NCBI RefSeq assembly: GCF_019399895.1 | Contig: NW_027228789.1 | Span: forward strand, 2,501 to 66,500 | Direction of reading: 5' to 3' | DNA length: 64,000 bases | Source of the DNA: Cardiocondyla obscurior | Lineage: Eukaryota; Arthropoda; Insecta; Hymenoptera; Formicidae | The notes under the pieces: model-generated | Told to the model about the DNA's origin: nothing | The model's database searches: none | Seen by the model: the letters and a program-made list of their open reading frames with translations, nothing else | Program-made: the position numbers and the translations under genes | Shown: piece by piece, positions 10,957 through 20,982 of the stretch | How positions within the stretch are numbered: position 1 is the first letter of the stretch | How the letters are laid out: every line of letters begins with the position of its first letter

Positions 10957-11761
10957 TGTTACGATCCCACAACACATAGTTAATAAGAAACACTACACCT
11001 AAGAATTTTTTAGCATTTTTACTTGTACGACATTATTAATCCATTTTAGACCTATTAAAAATAATCTACTTAGACGCATGTGCGTCATTATACCATTTTG
11101 TAAACACATTATATAAGAATAGTATTAAGCATAAGATAGTATAGCGTATTGCGTAATCGTATTGCGTATCACATGAACCCATGTGTCATTGTCTACGTCA
11201 TTATTCCTACGCAGCAGCCTGCAGAGCGTATGCGTCATCGCCCCATTAACAATCAACGGCTGCGCGCGCATCATCCCCACCGTCAGCCAACGACGATGAA
11301 AGGATCAAATCGAAGGAAGTCTATGCACGAGCTAGAGAGCTCAGTCTCTACTCAAGTCTCAGTCGAGTCACATCTCTCATAAAAGAGTCCATCTCGCGTG
11401 CGGGTTCTTTATTCAATCATTTTATAAATAAATTAAAAGTTTATTAATATTTTATAATTTAAAAAGTTTTTTATTAACTTTTGTATCTCTTGTTTTTCAG
11501 TAAAAAATATTTTGGTTTTTCAAACTATCGGAGTTTGTAAAATTCCTATATCTCGAAATCTATAAGAAGTAAAAGAAAGTATGATATATGGATTTGGGGT
11601 AATTTTGCAAATGCCGAAGGATGTACGGAACAGAATTTAAAAATATTGTACTTGTTTAATATGTTTATAACAAATTTAATAATTAATTAAAAAATAATAA
11701 TTTTTATAAAAGTTCATTTAAATATTTATTTACTCTTAATACAAATATAACTATATATAAA

Positions 11762-12030
11762 TACGTAAAATCACCGCATATTATTACGCGTTAAATCGAT
11801 ACTCTTGCGGAACTTTGCACTATTATCTGAAGCCAATTACTTACATTGTAAAGAGGCTTTTTTTGAACGACATTCCGAAAGACGACCCACGCAGGAGAGC
11901 TTACAAAAATCTATCTCAAAAAAAAGTCAAAAACTGTAATGCTGAATTTATAGAAACGCAGAGGAAGCAATCAAAAGCAGCGCAAATAAGATGCCGAGAT
12001 CGGTTAAGTACCTGCCAATCTCATTTGTAA
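11762..12030 (+). pseudogene. ORF1 remnant of element A
   Basis: An open stretch of about 88 codons without an in-frame ATG at its expected start (an internal ATG-less or GTG/TTG start would be needed). It contains IRKITAYY, then KPITYIVKR, NDIPKDDPRRRAY and EFIETQRKQSK, all of which recur in the ORF1 copies of B, C, D and E. The product would be short and strongly basic. Function unknown; a nucleic-acid-binding role is only a guess from the charge. Confidence 0.5.
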
Positions 12031-12135
12031 TGTGTATCTTAAACGGAAATGTGCTTGCCGAGTCAGAATAATTACTGTAAAATCAACGAAAAAAACTACG
12101 CGTTATTAAATCTAACTGCTACTAGATTAAAGTAA

Positions 12136-12910
12136 TTAGCAAACGCTTGCTGTGTCCATAAAAGATACCGTCAACATTGCAAAACTCGTGAATTATATTG
12201 TCTCGGTTGTGCACCATTAATAGACTCTTTTAAATCCAACTTTGTGCACGTTGTTGATCTTTACCTATATTTCAAGAAAGCTCTTAGTACATTAAAGTGT
12301 CGCAAGTGCGGATTAAAATTAGAGCTGTCAAAAGCTTACAGAAATTGTGGCATTTGCTCCTTAGTTCATTGCGATTTTGTACGTTATCTTGAATTGAGCG
12401 AAGATACAATATATTTGTTAGGAGAACCAGTAGAAATATTTATCGATTATATGGGAAGCGAATCTTAGTAAAAGAACCTAAATGTGTCCAAATCGACCCC
12501 GTCCTCAAATGCCCATTAACACAACTCCCTTGGGATTAACCAGAGCAATTATCAATTAGTTGCTCCAGGCTACGTGCGAAATCAGGTACCGTCACTTTGA
12601 ACAAAAAATTACGCGCCTTTTTTTTTGCCGTAAATGCATGCTTAATTCTGGATATCCGACTTCAGAATTTAACTACGTACTATCTTATCGCATTCTTATC
12701 GGAATACGTAACGGAAAATATGAATGTAGCAATTGTAGTGTTTTGATAGCAAATTCGAGTAGTATCCGACACTGCCCCTTGTGTACAGAAACGATAAATT
12801 GTTTTCTAACTTATCTCGAAGAAAATCCGGAAGATCAACCATATTTAGATAGTAAACCGACTATAATCACTATTTTATACCGGAGAATGCCAGTGCCAGA
12901 TGCCTTATAA
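12136..12910 (+). pseudogene. ORF2 remnant of element A, cysteine-rich protein
   Basis: Two open pieces, 12136-12468 and 12560-12910, correspond to the N-terminal and C-terminal halves of the ORF2 seen in B, C and D. The first has YCLGC, LKCRKCGLKLEL and CGICSLVHCDFVRYLELS. The second has FCRRC-like FCRKC, YECSNCSVLI and CPLC and ends in a QPYLDSKPTIITI stretch shared with copy C. The linking segment holds stops. The paired CxxC motifs suggest several zinc-binding knuckles. No family is recognised. Copy A is the best-preserved for the C-terminal half (116 codons to its own stop). Confidence 0.55.
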
Positions 12911-12993
12911 ATTGTAAAGTTAATATTTCGTGGTCCGAGCGAATGAAAAAATCCCTTGATCGAAAGCCGCAACACGCTGAACTTTTGTGATCC

Positions 12994-13815
12994 TGTTACG
13001 TTCCGCTAAAAAACATGTATTTCATAGAAATATTTTTGCAAATACATTTAAGTACAATTTAATAATTATGTATGTAATGCGTAAAAAGTAAGACATATAA
13101 ATTTATATCACTTTACTCATGCGTAGTATAGCATTAGTTGCGCCAACGTTATATTCAGTAACTTAGCATTATTCACGCCGACGCTAGAAATCAGTAGTTT
13201 AACTTTATTCCCGCCTACAAAGGCTTTCATTTTCATGCGGCCCGCAGCGCCGAACGCCGCTATTCCCACTACCACTGTTTCATCTCCAGTCGGCCGGCAG
13301 CGCCGAACGCCGCTGCTCCCACTACCACCTAAGCGCTAGGTGGGAGGCAGCGCCGGTAGAGCCCGGAGCTCAGTTGCACCGAAACGTCAATTCTATTTCC
13401 ATTTTCAAACTCTAAGCATCTCTCTTCCTAGAGAGTTTATCCCGCGTGCAAGTCTTACGACATAAGCCTAACGAAATAAGTTCAACTTTTATACTTTATA
13501 ATTGTAACCAGTAGTGTAACGTAAATTTAAAAATTTATTTTAATTGTTAAAAATAATTTCTCGTGTTAAAATCAGTGACATCCTAAATCTCTTATTTTAT
13601 TCCAATTTTAATTGTTTCACAATTTCAATTTATTAACAATATCCCAAAACCCTGTGTGATCGACGATTAATTTCGGTGCAGCCGCACTGCATGTTTTTAA
13701 GAATCGATCAAACAGGCATTCTAATGTTGGAAGTGGTGCAGACGCACTGCACGCTTTTACCCTAGAATTTTTATTGACTTTATTTAATAGTATAATACTT
13801 TTGTGAAATTCCTAC
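12994..13815 (+). promoter_or_regulatory. Conserved 5' non-coding region of element B
   Basis: About 820 bp upstream of ORF1 whose landmarks recur in reversed copies C and D: the palindrome TATAAATTTATAT about 100 bp from the end, one or two modules containing CAGCGCCGAACGCCGCT, a block around AGAGTTTATCCCGCGTGC (13431-13449), and two TGCAG-N5-CTGCA motifs 60 bp apart (13676-13690 and 13736-13750). The conservation and position suggest promoter and leader sequence; no start site can be fixed from sequence alone. Confidence 0.4.
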
Positions 13816-14118
13816 ATGACGAATTCCAAATCACGTCGTGGCGGTTGGAAATATCAAATTCGTAAAATCACGGCTTATTACCACGCGTTGAATCGACGAT
13901 CGCGCGGCAACTTCAGAATCACCAAATACCAACAATACTGCCTAACACCGATCACCGTGATCCTGAAAAAGCCGAGCTTAGACAACATCCCTAAAAACGA
14001 TCTTTGCAGACAGGCGTACGGAAGCCGTCCATGAGAAAACGCCGTATCCTGCGACGCCAACTTTATCAAGGAGCAAAAAAAACAACACCGCAAAGTACAG
14101 TTGAGATGCCAGCAGTGA
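13816..14118 (+). pseudogene. ORF1 of element B, small basic protein (frameshifted)
   Basis: The ATG at 13816 opens a 72-codon frame rich in Arg and Lys: SKSRRGGWKYQIRKITAYYH, then LNRRSRGN and LKKPSLDNIPKNDL. A frame change near 14030 leads into a second piece that ends at 14116-14118 and has ANFIKEQKKQHRK. The start is supported by the same Met-Thr-Asn-Ser in copy D. Full length would be about 100 residues. No known domain is recognised; the basic N terminus suggests nucleic-acid binding (inference). Confidence 0.5.
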
Positions 14119-14470
14119 ATGAGCTAAATTAACAGTCATATTTAATTCCTCTTGCATTTACTTTACAAACCACATCCAACTAGACCAGCACATTCCTGTT
14201 CAGACTTGTTCAACTTTCTCTAACTTTAACTTTACTCTATTGTCCTGTAGAATTTTCTAACTTTCTTTTTACCTTATTGTCCTGTGGAATTTCTTAACTT
14301 TCACTTTTCCACCTTTTTGTCCCATTGTCTACATCCGGATACGGCACCCCGCAGTGAGGGTCGTCTCCAACTTTCTTTTTTGGCTTGTAAGAATTTAGTT
14401 AAAATCTTGTTCATGGATATTCTATTTTTTATTTTGCATCAGAAAAACTTGATTTTTGTCACTATGTATA

Positions 14471-15300
14471 ATGTGCCCGTCCTGTCGATCCGTGCCGCAA
14501 CTCACTAATAATACTCGCGACATTGCTCTATTGAACTCGACCCATACGTTAACCGAATGGTTAGACATAGACCGCTGTGTTTACAAAGTGTATAGACGGC
14601 ATCGCAAAACTCGCGATAATTATTGTTTAACCTGCGCACTCGACGCTGATAGACTTAAAATCAATTTTGTTCTTGTTACTGGTCATTACCTTTGTTTGGG
14701 ACCTTCTCACAATCCTCCAAGGTGCCATAACTGTAGAATTGTTTTAGAGATTTTTGAGTCGTACTGAGACTGCGATTATTGTCGATTAGTACGTCGCGAC
14801 TTTTCTCGTTACTTAACTCTAAGCGGAAATAGAGTACATTTACAGAACAACCCCATTGAGATTTTTATAGAAACGTTAACAACGGTTTAGTCTGAATTAA
14901 TAAATGTGTCTAGGTGACCTCGCGCGCGTGTACCCACTTGTAGAATTTCGTTGGATATAACTAGAATAATTATTAATTGGCTAGCTCACGCGACTTGCAA
15001 AACCAGATACCGGTTATATGAGCAAAAAGTGACGCGTCTCCCTTTTTGCCGGAGGTGTATGCTTAGATCTGGGCAACTTTCTTCGGACTTTTATTACGTA
15101 CCATCACATAAAATCAACATCGGCTTAAGTCAAAAAAAATACGAATGCAGTAACTGCGGTGTGCTTGTCGCGATTCGCGAAATATCAGACATTGCCCACT
15201 GTGTTAAAAAGCAATATTGTTATTTTTAAATTACTTTAAGCAAAACCCGCAGGATCAACCTTACTTAAATAGCAAAGCGACTATTATTTGTATTAAATAA
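14471..15300 (+). pseudogene. ORF2 of element B, cysteine-rich protein
   Basis: One reading frame from ATG 14471 (Met-Cys-Pro-Ser-Cys) across about 276 codons, interrupted by stops at 14765, 14888 and 14915 and by a one-base shift near 15226. Cys pairs in order: CPSC, YCLTC, RCHNC, CDYC, FCRRC, ECSNC, then a damaged last pair. Between them are DRLKINFVLVTGHYLCLG and RDFSRYLTLS, which recur in copies C, D and E. The spacing of CxxC pairs suggests several zinc knuckles or ribbons. I do not recognise the family. Copy D is open across the 14888 position, indicating one long ancestral ORF2. Confidence 0.6.
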
Positions 15301-15417
15301 CAAAGAGTTGCCTTAATGTAAATTGATTTTATTTCGTTAAATTATTGTTACTCCCGTAATTGCCTAAACCCGTTGTTCAATTCCGCCTTAGGCGTCCGCG
15401 CCTACCGAGACGTAACA

Positions 15418-15542
15418 TTTGCGATACAGTGAATAATTTTTTAGGTAAAGTTAATAATTAATATATTTATTTATATACGGTACTAGATGCGCTTGTCCAA
15501 TAATGGGCTCATTAATTTTCGGTAAAATTAAGTTTTGTTTTA
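15418..15542. other. Spacer between elements B and E
   Basis: 125 bp of AT-rich sequence between the right end of copy B and the abrupt start of reversed copy E. No motif or repeat recognised. Confidence 0.4.
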
Positions 15543-15689
15543 ACAAGTGGCATGAGCTAGCCAGTTATAATTACTCTAGTTAAATCCAACGAGATTTTAC
15601 GGGTGGGTGCACGCGCGCAAGGTTGCTTTGGACACATTTATTAATGTAAACTAAACCGTAGTTAAAGTTTCTATAAAAATCTTAACAGA

Positions 15690-16070
15690 ATTGTTTTAAA
15701 AAAATATTCTATCTCCACTCAGGGTTAAACAACGGGAAAAATCGCGACGTACTAATCGGCAGTAATCTCAATCTTAATACGACTCAAAAATATTTAAAAT
15801 TATTTTACAGTGATGGCACCTTGAAGAATTATAAGAAAGTCCCAAACAAAGATAATGTCCGGTAACGAGAACAAAAATGATTTTAAGTCTATCAGCGTCA
15901 AGTGCGCAGGTTAAACAATAATTATCGCGAGTTTTGCGATGCCGTCTATATACTTTATGGACACAGCGGCCTATGTCTAACTATTCAGTTAGCGTATGAG
16001 TCAAGTTTAATAGAGCCGTGTCGCGAGTATTACTAGTGTGCTGTGGCACGGATCGACAGGACAGGCACAT
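15690..16070 (-). pseudogene. ORF2 N-terminal remnant of element E
   Basis: On the minus strand the ATG-TGC start is at 16065-16070, giving Met-Cys-Leu-Ser-Cys, followed by sequence parallel to the first half of ORF2 in copy B, including the region of the YCLTC and RCHNC pairs. Stops and frame changes are frequent. The C-terminal half is truncated at 15543. Confidence 0.4.
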
Positions 16071-16346
16071 TATACATAATGACAGAAATCAAGTTTCATT
16101 GATGCAAATAAAATTTAAAATATTTATGCACAAAATTTTACCAAACTTCTACAAGCCAGGAGAAAAAGTAAAGACAACTTCCACTGCGGATTGCCGAATG
16201 ACAATAGGACCAAAAAATAAAAAAATGAAAGTTAGGAAATATCACAGAACAATAGGGTAAAGTGAAAGTTAAAAAAAGTTGAACAAGTCTGAACAAGAAT
16301 AAGCTAGTCTAGTCGGATGTGACTTGCGGAGCAGATGCACAAAGAA

Positions 16347-16640
16347 TTAAATGTAACTATTAGTTTGGTTCACCCACTTCTGGCATTTCAACTGTACTTT
16401 GCGGTGTTTTTTTTTGTTTCTTGATGAAGTTGCAGGATATGGCGTTCTTTCGTAAATAGTTTCCGTACGCCTGCCTGCGGGAATCGTTTTTAGGATGTTG
16501 TCTAAGTTCGGCTTTTTCAGGACCACACTGATTGATGTTAGGCGGTATTGTAGGTGATTAATGATTTTAAGGTTGCCGCGCGATCGTCGATTCAACGCGT
16601 GGTAATAAGCCGTAATTTTGCGAATTTGGAATTTAAGTTT
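16347..16640 (-). pseudogene. ORF1 remnant of element E
   Basis: The open frame reads FQIRKITAYYHALNRRSRGN followed by LKKPNLDNI and a C-terminal SRNKKKHRKVQLKCQKW that parallels the ORF1 tail in B. Homology to other copies starts only at about 16635; the residues encoded further upstream (to 16733) are not part of the family, so the apparent Met at 16733 is not the original start. Confidence 0.45.
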
Positions 16641-17214
16641 ATCTCGTTGTCTAAAAACTAAATCCCAACATCTGCAAGAATTTTGCAAAATACATTTTAG
16701 GTTGCCGATAGTAAAAAATATTTTATCGACCAAGACTCAACATCTTTCGTTTTGAAAATGAACAATGCCGACACTATGCGCAAACCTCGAGACAATCGTA
16801 ATAAGCTCAAGCGGTGCCCCGCTCCGGTGCCAATCGGATTTAATCAGTCATACAGTGCACATCGTCTGTGCCAGTCTATTCTTTATACCTGTCATTAAGA
16901 CTTAGTTTTGTGAGAGCGTTAGCAATACACTTGCAATTCCGCTTAGTTTTATTGTTTTACTTCAAGGATTATTTTCGTGAAACATCCAACGCTTGGAACT
17001 ACATTCACAGGCCGATGGTTACATTTAAAATTAATTAACGCCTCAAAATATTAATTTTTTCTAACATTAACAACGTAAGTTTTATTCACTTTTTAAACCT
17101 AAGAAATTACACTTAAATTAGCTACCGTGGTCAATTCTATTTTAAATTTAATTTATTTTTGTAAGCTATTGCAATTTAAATTAAAAATTTAATTGAAACT
17201 AATAGTATAAATCT

Positions 17215-17424
17215 ATGACAACTTACCTTAAACGCGAATCGATTACCAATTATATTGTACTGTTTTTTATTGCATTAAATATTATAATCAGTAATCGAGT
17301 CAACGGTTACACTATTTGGTCTCTACGTTGTTTAATTTTAATCCTAAATTTAGCGTTAGCATGTCGGTGTGACTTTGCCCCATTAGCACAAACTCTGAGT
17401 AATTTATTTTTTTCAAATTTGTAA
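17215..17424 (+). CDS. Hypothetical 69-codon hydrophobic ORF
   Basis: ATG at 17215; residues 12-28 form a hydrophobic stretch (YIVLFFIALNIII) followed by Asn-Arg-Val-Asn-Gly, resembling a signal peptide, and a second hydrophobic run (LRCLILILNLALAC). It could be the 5' end of a decayed membrane or envelope-like gene of a retroelement, but there is no homology evidence. AT-rich chance frames often look hydrophobic, so this is weak. Confidence 0.15.
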   Translation: MTTYLKRESITNYIVLFFIALNIIISNRVNGYTIWSLRCLILILNLALACRCDFAPLAQTLSNLFFSNL

Positions 17425-17699
17425 CATTGATGCGCTAACACTTGTTCTATTGACACTTAACGTTGATGCACTACTAGTCAGTTTGAGCGTATGCAAATTC
17501 GCTCCATATGACTCAACGTCTATGAATTTTGTTAACAGGCGACAGCGTTTATGTGTTCTCATTTTAAAAGATAAATACACTTTGATTCTATTTGCTTTAT
17601 AGGCGCATTCATATAATTGCTACTCTGCTGATCCATTTTATTTTTATTTTTTTAATCCGGGTTTGTAAAGTGAAGCAAACGTGTGAGACCCGCCAAGCG

Positions 17700-18200
17700 A
17701 AAAAGTGTTCCAAAGTGCTACTCCGCTTTATTAGCGACGATATTAAAGCGCTAGACCGCCCCATAAGCGTTAACGTTTAAATTGCTACATTGCTTGAGAG
17801 ACGAAAGCGTCCATGTACTATCAGCAAGACAAGCAATAGCATCGACGAGCGTCTCTCTAGCCCGGCGAATCATACAAATCTTAATTTTACGAACTTATCC
17901 AGTTCTAAAGAGCTACTCCGCTTCGTGCCGTAACACAATAGCGCTAGAATCGAGAACTGCGCCACAAGAGATTGCTCCGATTACCAAGTCTTTTTTATAA
18001 TTTCTATTATTCTTTTTTATTTCATTACACTGACACAAGCGGCCATACCGCGTTACATAAACACAAATTTTATTAACTTTACACTACACTTACACCAGCA
18101 AAAGCTAGCAATAGCTATTCCGCTCTTAGACTAAGGCGTTAGCATTTATCTGCTACACCGCCGCCTTCACAACACTCCACAACATTATCCTCAAGCGTGA
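17700..18200. repeat. Degenerate ~195 bp tandem repeat
   Basis: GCTACTCCGCTT occurs at 17717 and 17912 and a GCTATTCCGCTC variant at about 18114; GCGCTAGA follows near 17749 and 17941 and GGCGTTAGC near 18134. The spacing of 192-202 bp suggests three worn copies of a tandem unit. It is unrelated to the ~200 bp repeat at 8333-9548. Confidence 0.4.
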
Positions 18201-18605
18201 GCATTTTAATTGCTAAAATCGCTTATCATATCTTTTTCCTTTTTACCTTAGATAATCTGAAATTTAAAACACAGAGCCGGCAAACTTTATTAAAAGCGGA
18301 ACATTTCTAACATTTTTTCAAATACGACAATTTTAACGATCTTTGAGACCATCGACTCCGCCAGTAATAAACACAACAGATTTAACTTTAGACGCATCTC
18401 CTATTCCAGACACTGCAAAAACTTTTACTATCTTAAACACCTCAAGATCTTTGACACCAAAAACTAAAAAAATCTTTGAATTTATGGAAATAATTAAAAA
18501 CTAACAGTTGTTACGTCTCTGTGGTCGCGGGCGTTTATAACGGTTTCGGACCACGGGCCTAAGCAATAATAAGATTGCGATATTTTGACCGGGTAAAAAC
18601 TATAT

Positions 18606-19450
18606 TTATTCCGTGGGAACTTTTTGATAATCTATAACGATTATGGTAGGTTTGTTATCCAAGTACGGCTGCTTGATGCGATTTCGCTCGAGGTAATTCA
18701 AAAATAACAGAATAGTTTCTCGACACTTTAAGCACTGCCGGACGTTGCGAGAATCAACAATTAAAACGCCACAATTACTACACTCGCGTTTGCCACAATT
18801 TAATCTAATAAGTAATTAATGCGAGTGTACGCGGACAAAATCGGTAATAAGATGTCCGGTTCTACGCATACACCGTTCAGAAAATGAAAGACGCGTAATT
18901 TTCTGCTTGAAATAACGATATCTGGTCTTACATCAAGCGTGAGCCAACCAATTAAAAACCAATCTAATTAAATCTTTGAAATAAACGCGAGCAGGTATCC
19001 GTACATGAGGGTGTTGTAGACACTTTTATTAAAATAAATTAAATAGTAGTCAAACTTTTTATAAATATCTCAACGAGATTATTCTGTAAAAAAACTTGAT
19101 CGCCGCTGAGATCTAAGTACCAAGAAAAATCGCGATGGACTAACCGGCAATGATCGCAATTCAAATAAGGTTCAGAAATCTCTAAAATTAATTTGAAGTC
19201 GTGACACCTATGTAAAACGCAGAACGTTTTAAGACAGAGGTAATGACCAGTAACAAGAATAAAATTACCTTTGAGTCTATCGACGTTAACTGCGCAAAGT
19301 AGGCAATAAATATTACAAGTTTTGCAATGACGCCTGTACAGTCTGTGTACACAAACCGGTTTTTAACTACTTGGTTTACGTTAAATTTAATAAAACAATG
19401 TCACAAATATTATTAGCGCGTTGTGGGGTACGTTGACTAGGAGAGCACAT
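18606..19450 (-). pseudogene. ORF2 of element C, cysteine-rich protein
   Basis: The ATG-TGC start lies at 19445-19450 and the stop at 18606-18608, about 281 codons, similar to copy B. Many stops and frame changes. The C-terminal part is well kept and reads RECSNCGVLI, RQCLKCRETI and QPYLDNKPTIIVIDYQ before the stop, supplying the last Cys pair that is damaged in B. The agreement with copy A at this end shows a real protein rather than chance frames. Confidence 0.5.
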
Positions 19451-19839
19451 TATTCATCCTAGGATAATACAAAATAAACACACGTATTTAAAATAAGTCT
19501 AAACGCTATTTAGGAAAATGCATGTAATGCGGTAAGTGTAGAGTTGACAACACGACCCTCACAGCAGGGGTCGATATAAAAAAATAAAAGTAGGCTTTTA
19601 AGTTAAGTGCTTGCTAAAAAGGTCGAACACGTAACCCTCACAGCATGGGTTAGGGTAAAAAGAAAGATTTTGGAATTTTAAGTTAAGTGCTAGCGATGCA
19701 GTAGGTAAAGGGTCGAGCACGCGATCCTCACAGCAAAGGGTAAGGTAAAAATATAAAATGGAGTATTTGTTAGGTTTAAGTAGATACAAATAAATTTGGG
19801 ATAGCGTAGACGCGTGCAACAGATTTCAGAGCGAAAGTT

Positions 19840-20130
19840 ATTCGTACTTACCCATTCTAGACATCTAAGCTGCTTGGCTTTCGATTGCCTTCGCTGCGTC
19901 TCGATAAACTCAACGTCGCAATGCACATTCTCCGGGAGTAGATTCTCGTAGACTCTCCTGCTTGAATCGTCCTTTGTAATGTTTTCTAAGCTTGGCTTTC
20001 TCACGATGAAAGTGATCGGCGTCAAGTGGTATTGCGGGCGTACGTCGTTCGAATGTTGGTTTAAATCGTGATATTACGCGGTTATCTTTTGAATCTGATA
20101 TTTCCGGCCGCAACGACGTGATTTGGAATT
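19840..20130 (-). pseudogene. ORF1 of element C
   Basis: Two overlapping minus frames carry the family segments: ISDSKDNRVISRF upstream (frame changed) and MTPITFIVRKPSLENITKDD, VHCDVEFIETQRRQSKAKQL and RCLEW downstream. The start codon position is changed (AGG-like in place of ATG near 20128). Directly after the RCLEW codons is GTAAGTAC, a good 5' splice-site match, so the frame continuing to 19690 is probably not authentic protein. Confidence 0.45.
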
Positions 20131-20982
20131 TGTCCTTTACAAGTTTTACAAAAGTATTATATTATTAAATAAACTTAATAGAAATCCTAGGGTAAAAGCG
20201 TTGCAGTGCATCTGCACCACTTCCAACACTAGAATGCCTGCAAGATCGATTCTTAAAAACGTGCAGTGCAGCTGCACCGGAATTAATTGTCAATCACACA
20301 GGGTTTTTGAGATATCGTTAATAAATTGAAATTGTGAAACAATTGAAATTGGAATGAAATAAAAGATTTAGGATGTCACTGAATTTAACACAAGAAGTTA
20401 CTTTTAACAATTAAAATATATTCTTAAATTTACGTTACACTACTGGTTACAATTATAAAGTATCGAATACAGAAGTTAAACTTATTTAGGCTTATGTCGT
20501 TAGACCCGCACGCAAGATGGACTCTCTGAAAAGAGAGATGCTTAGAGTTTAAAGTTAGAAATAGAACTGACGCTTCGGTGAGACTGAGCTCCGGGTTTTA
20601 CCGGCGCTGCCTTCCACTTAGCGCTTAGATGGTAGTGGGAGTAAGTAGTGAAAAAAGCGGCGTTCGGCGCTGTCGGCCGCTTGGAAGTAGAACGATGGTG
20701 GTGGGAATAGCGGCGTTCGGCGCTGCGGGCCGCATGGAAATGGAAACCTTTGTAGGCGGGAATAAAGTTAGACTACTGATTTTTAGCGTTGGCGTGAATA
20801 ATGCAAAGCTACTAAATATAACGTCGGCGCAACTAATGTTATACTACGCATGGGCAAAGTGATATAAATTTATATATGTCTTACTTTCTACGCATTACAT
20901 ACTTGAATATTAAATTATACTTAAATGTATTCGCAAAAATATTTTTATAAAATACATGTTATTTTGCGGGACGTAACACAGT

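Larger units (their letters stand above)
10957..12993 (+). mobile_element. TGTTACG element, copy A (diverged, 3' end lost)
   Basis: Begins TGTTACGATCCC inside a palindrome of the preceding cluster. It keeps the family order: ~800 bp non-coding 5' part, ORF1 remnant, ORF2 remnant. The conserved 5' block GAGTCCATCTCGCGTGCGGG is present near 11386. No CGTAACA end is found; copy B starts directly at 12994, so the right end is lost or replaced. The 5' part is much diverged from B, C and D, suggesting an older subfamily. Length and ends fit either a short-TIR element or a very long solo LTR. Confidence 0.6.
12994..15417 (+). mobile_element. TGTTACG element, copy B (both ends present)
   Basis: A 2424 bp copy starting TGTTACGTTCCGC and ending CCTACCGAGACGTAACA. 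The reverse complement of the right end (TGTTACGTCTCGGTAGGCGC) matches the starts of the reversed copies at 18509 and 22326, fixing both boundaries. Order: 5' non-coding part with a TATAAATTTATAT palindrome near 13097, a twofold GC-rich module (13240-13327), two TGCAG...CTGCA motifs, ORF1, a ~350 bp gap, ORF2, ~115 bp tail. No target duplication is seen (left GATCC, right TTTGC), so it may have been rearranged after insertion into copy A. Confidence 0.75.
15543..16640 (-). mobile_element. TGTTACG element, copy E (internal fragment, inverted)
   Basis: The reverse complement matches copy B from roughly 13850 to 15000, so B and E form a large inverted repeat with ~540 bp between the arms. Both outer ends are missing. 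It shares with B features absent from C and D (for example a CTGTCGATCCGTGCC start of ORF2), so B and E are close relatives, possibly one duplicated from the other. Confidence 0.7.
16641..18504. other. Unassigned sequence between elements E and C
   Basis: About 1.9 kb AT-rich sequence. It holds two short plus-strand frames rich in hydrophobic residues (17215-17424 and 17592-17780) and a degenerate tandem repeat at 17700-18200. A 54-codon Thr/Ser-rich open stretch (about 18342-18504) ends just before element C. The pre-insertion sequence continues at 20979, as shown by the CAGT duplication, so 16641-18508 and 20979-21502 were once contiguous. No family recognised. Confidence 0.4.
18505..20982 (-). 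mobile_element. TGTTACG element, copy C, with 4 bp target duplication CAGT
   Basis: Reversed copy at 18509-20978 (2470 bp): starts TGTTACGTCTCTG, ends GCGGGACGTAACA, and is flanked by CAGT at 18505-18508 and 20979-20982. Only about 8 bp at the two ends are inverted repeats (TGTTACGT). This is the cleanest insertion in the family. Short TG...CA ends with a 4 bp duplication are typical of LTRs, so each copy may be a giant solo LTR. A DNA element with short terminal inverted repeats is the other reading. Confidence 0.75.

Noticed and set aside
11149..11382. 77-codon frame in the 5' part of element A
   Set aside because: No counterpart frame in B, C or D at the same place; the region aligns with non-coding leader sequence.
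17592..17780. 62-codon hydrophobic frame as a possible membrane protein
   Set aside because: AT-rich sequence readily gives hydrophobic frames; no homologous copy, no start context and no neighbouring support.
20629..20862. 77-codon plus-strand frame rich in Gly and Val
   Set aside because: It lies in the GC-rich 5' non-coding module of element C, antisense to the element, and is not conserved as a frame in B or D.
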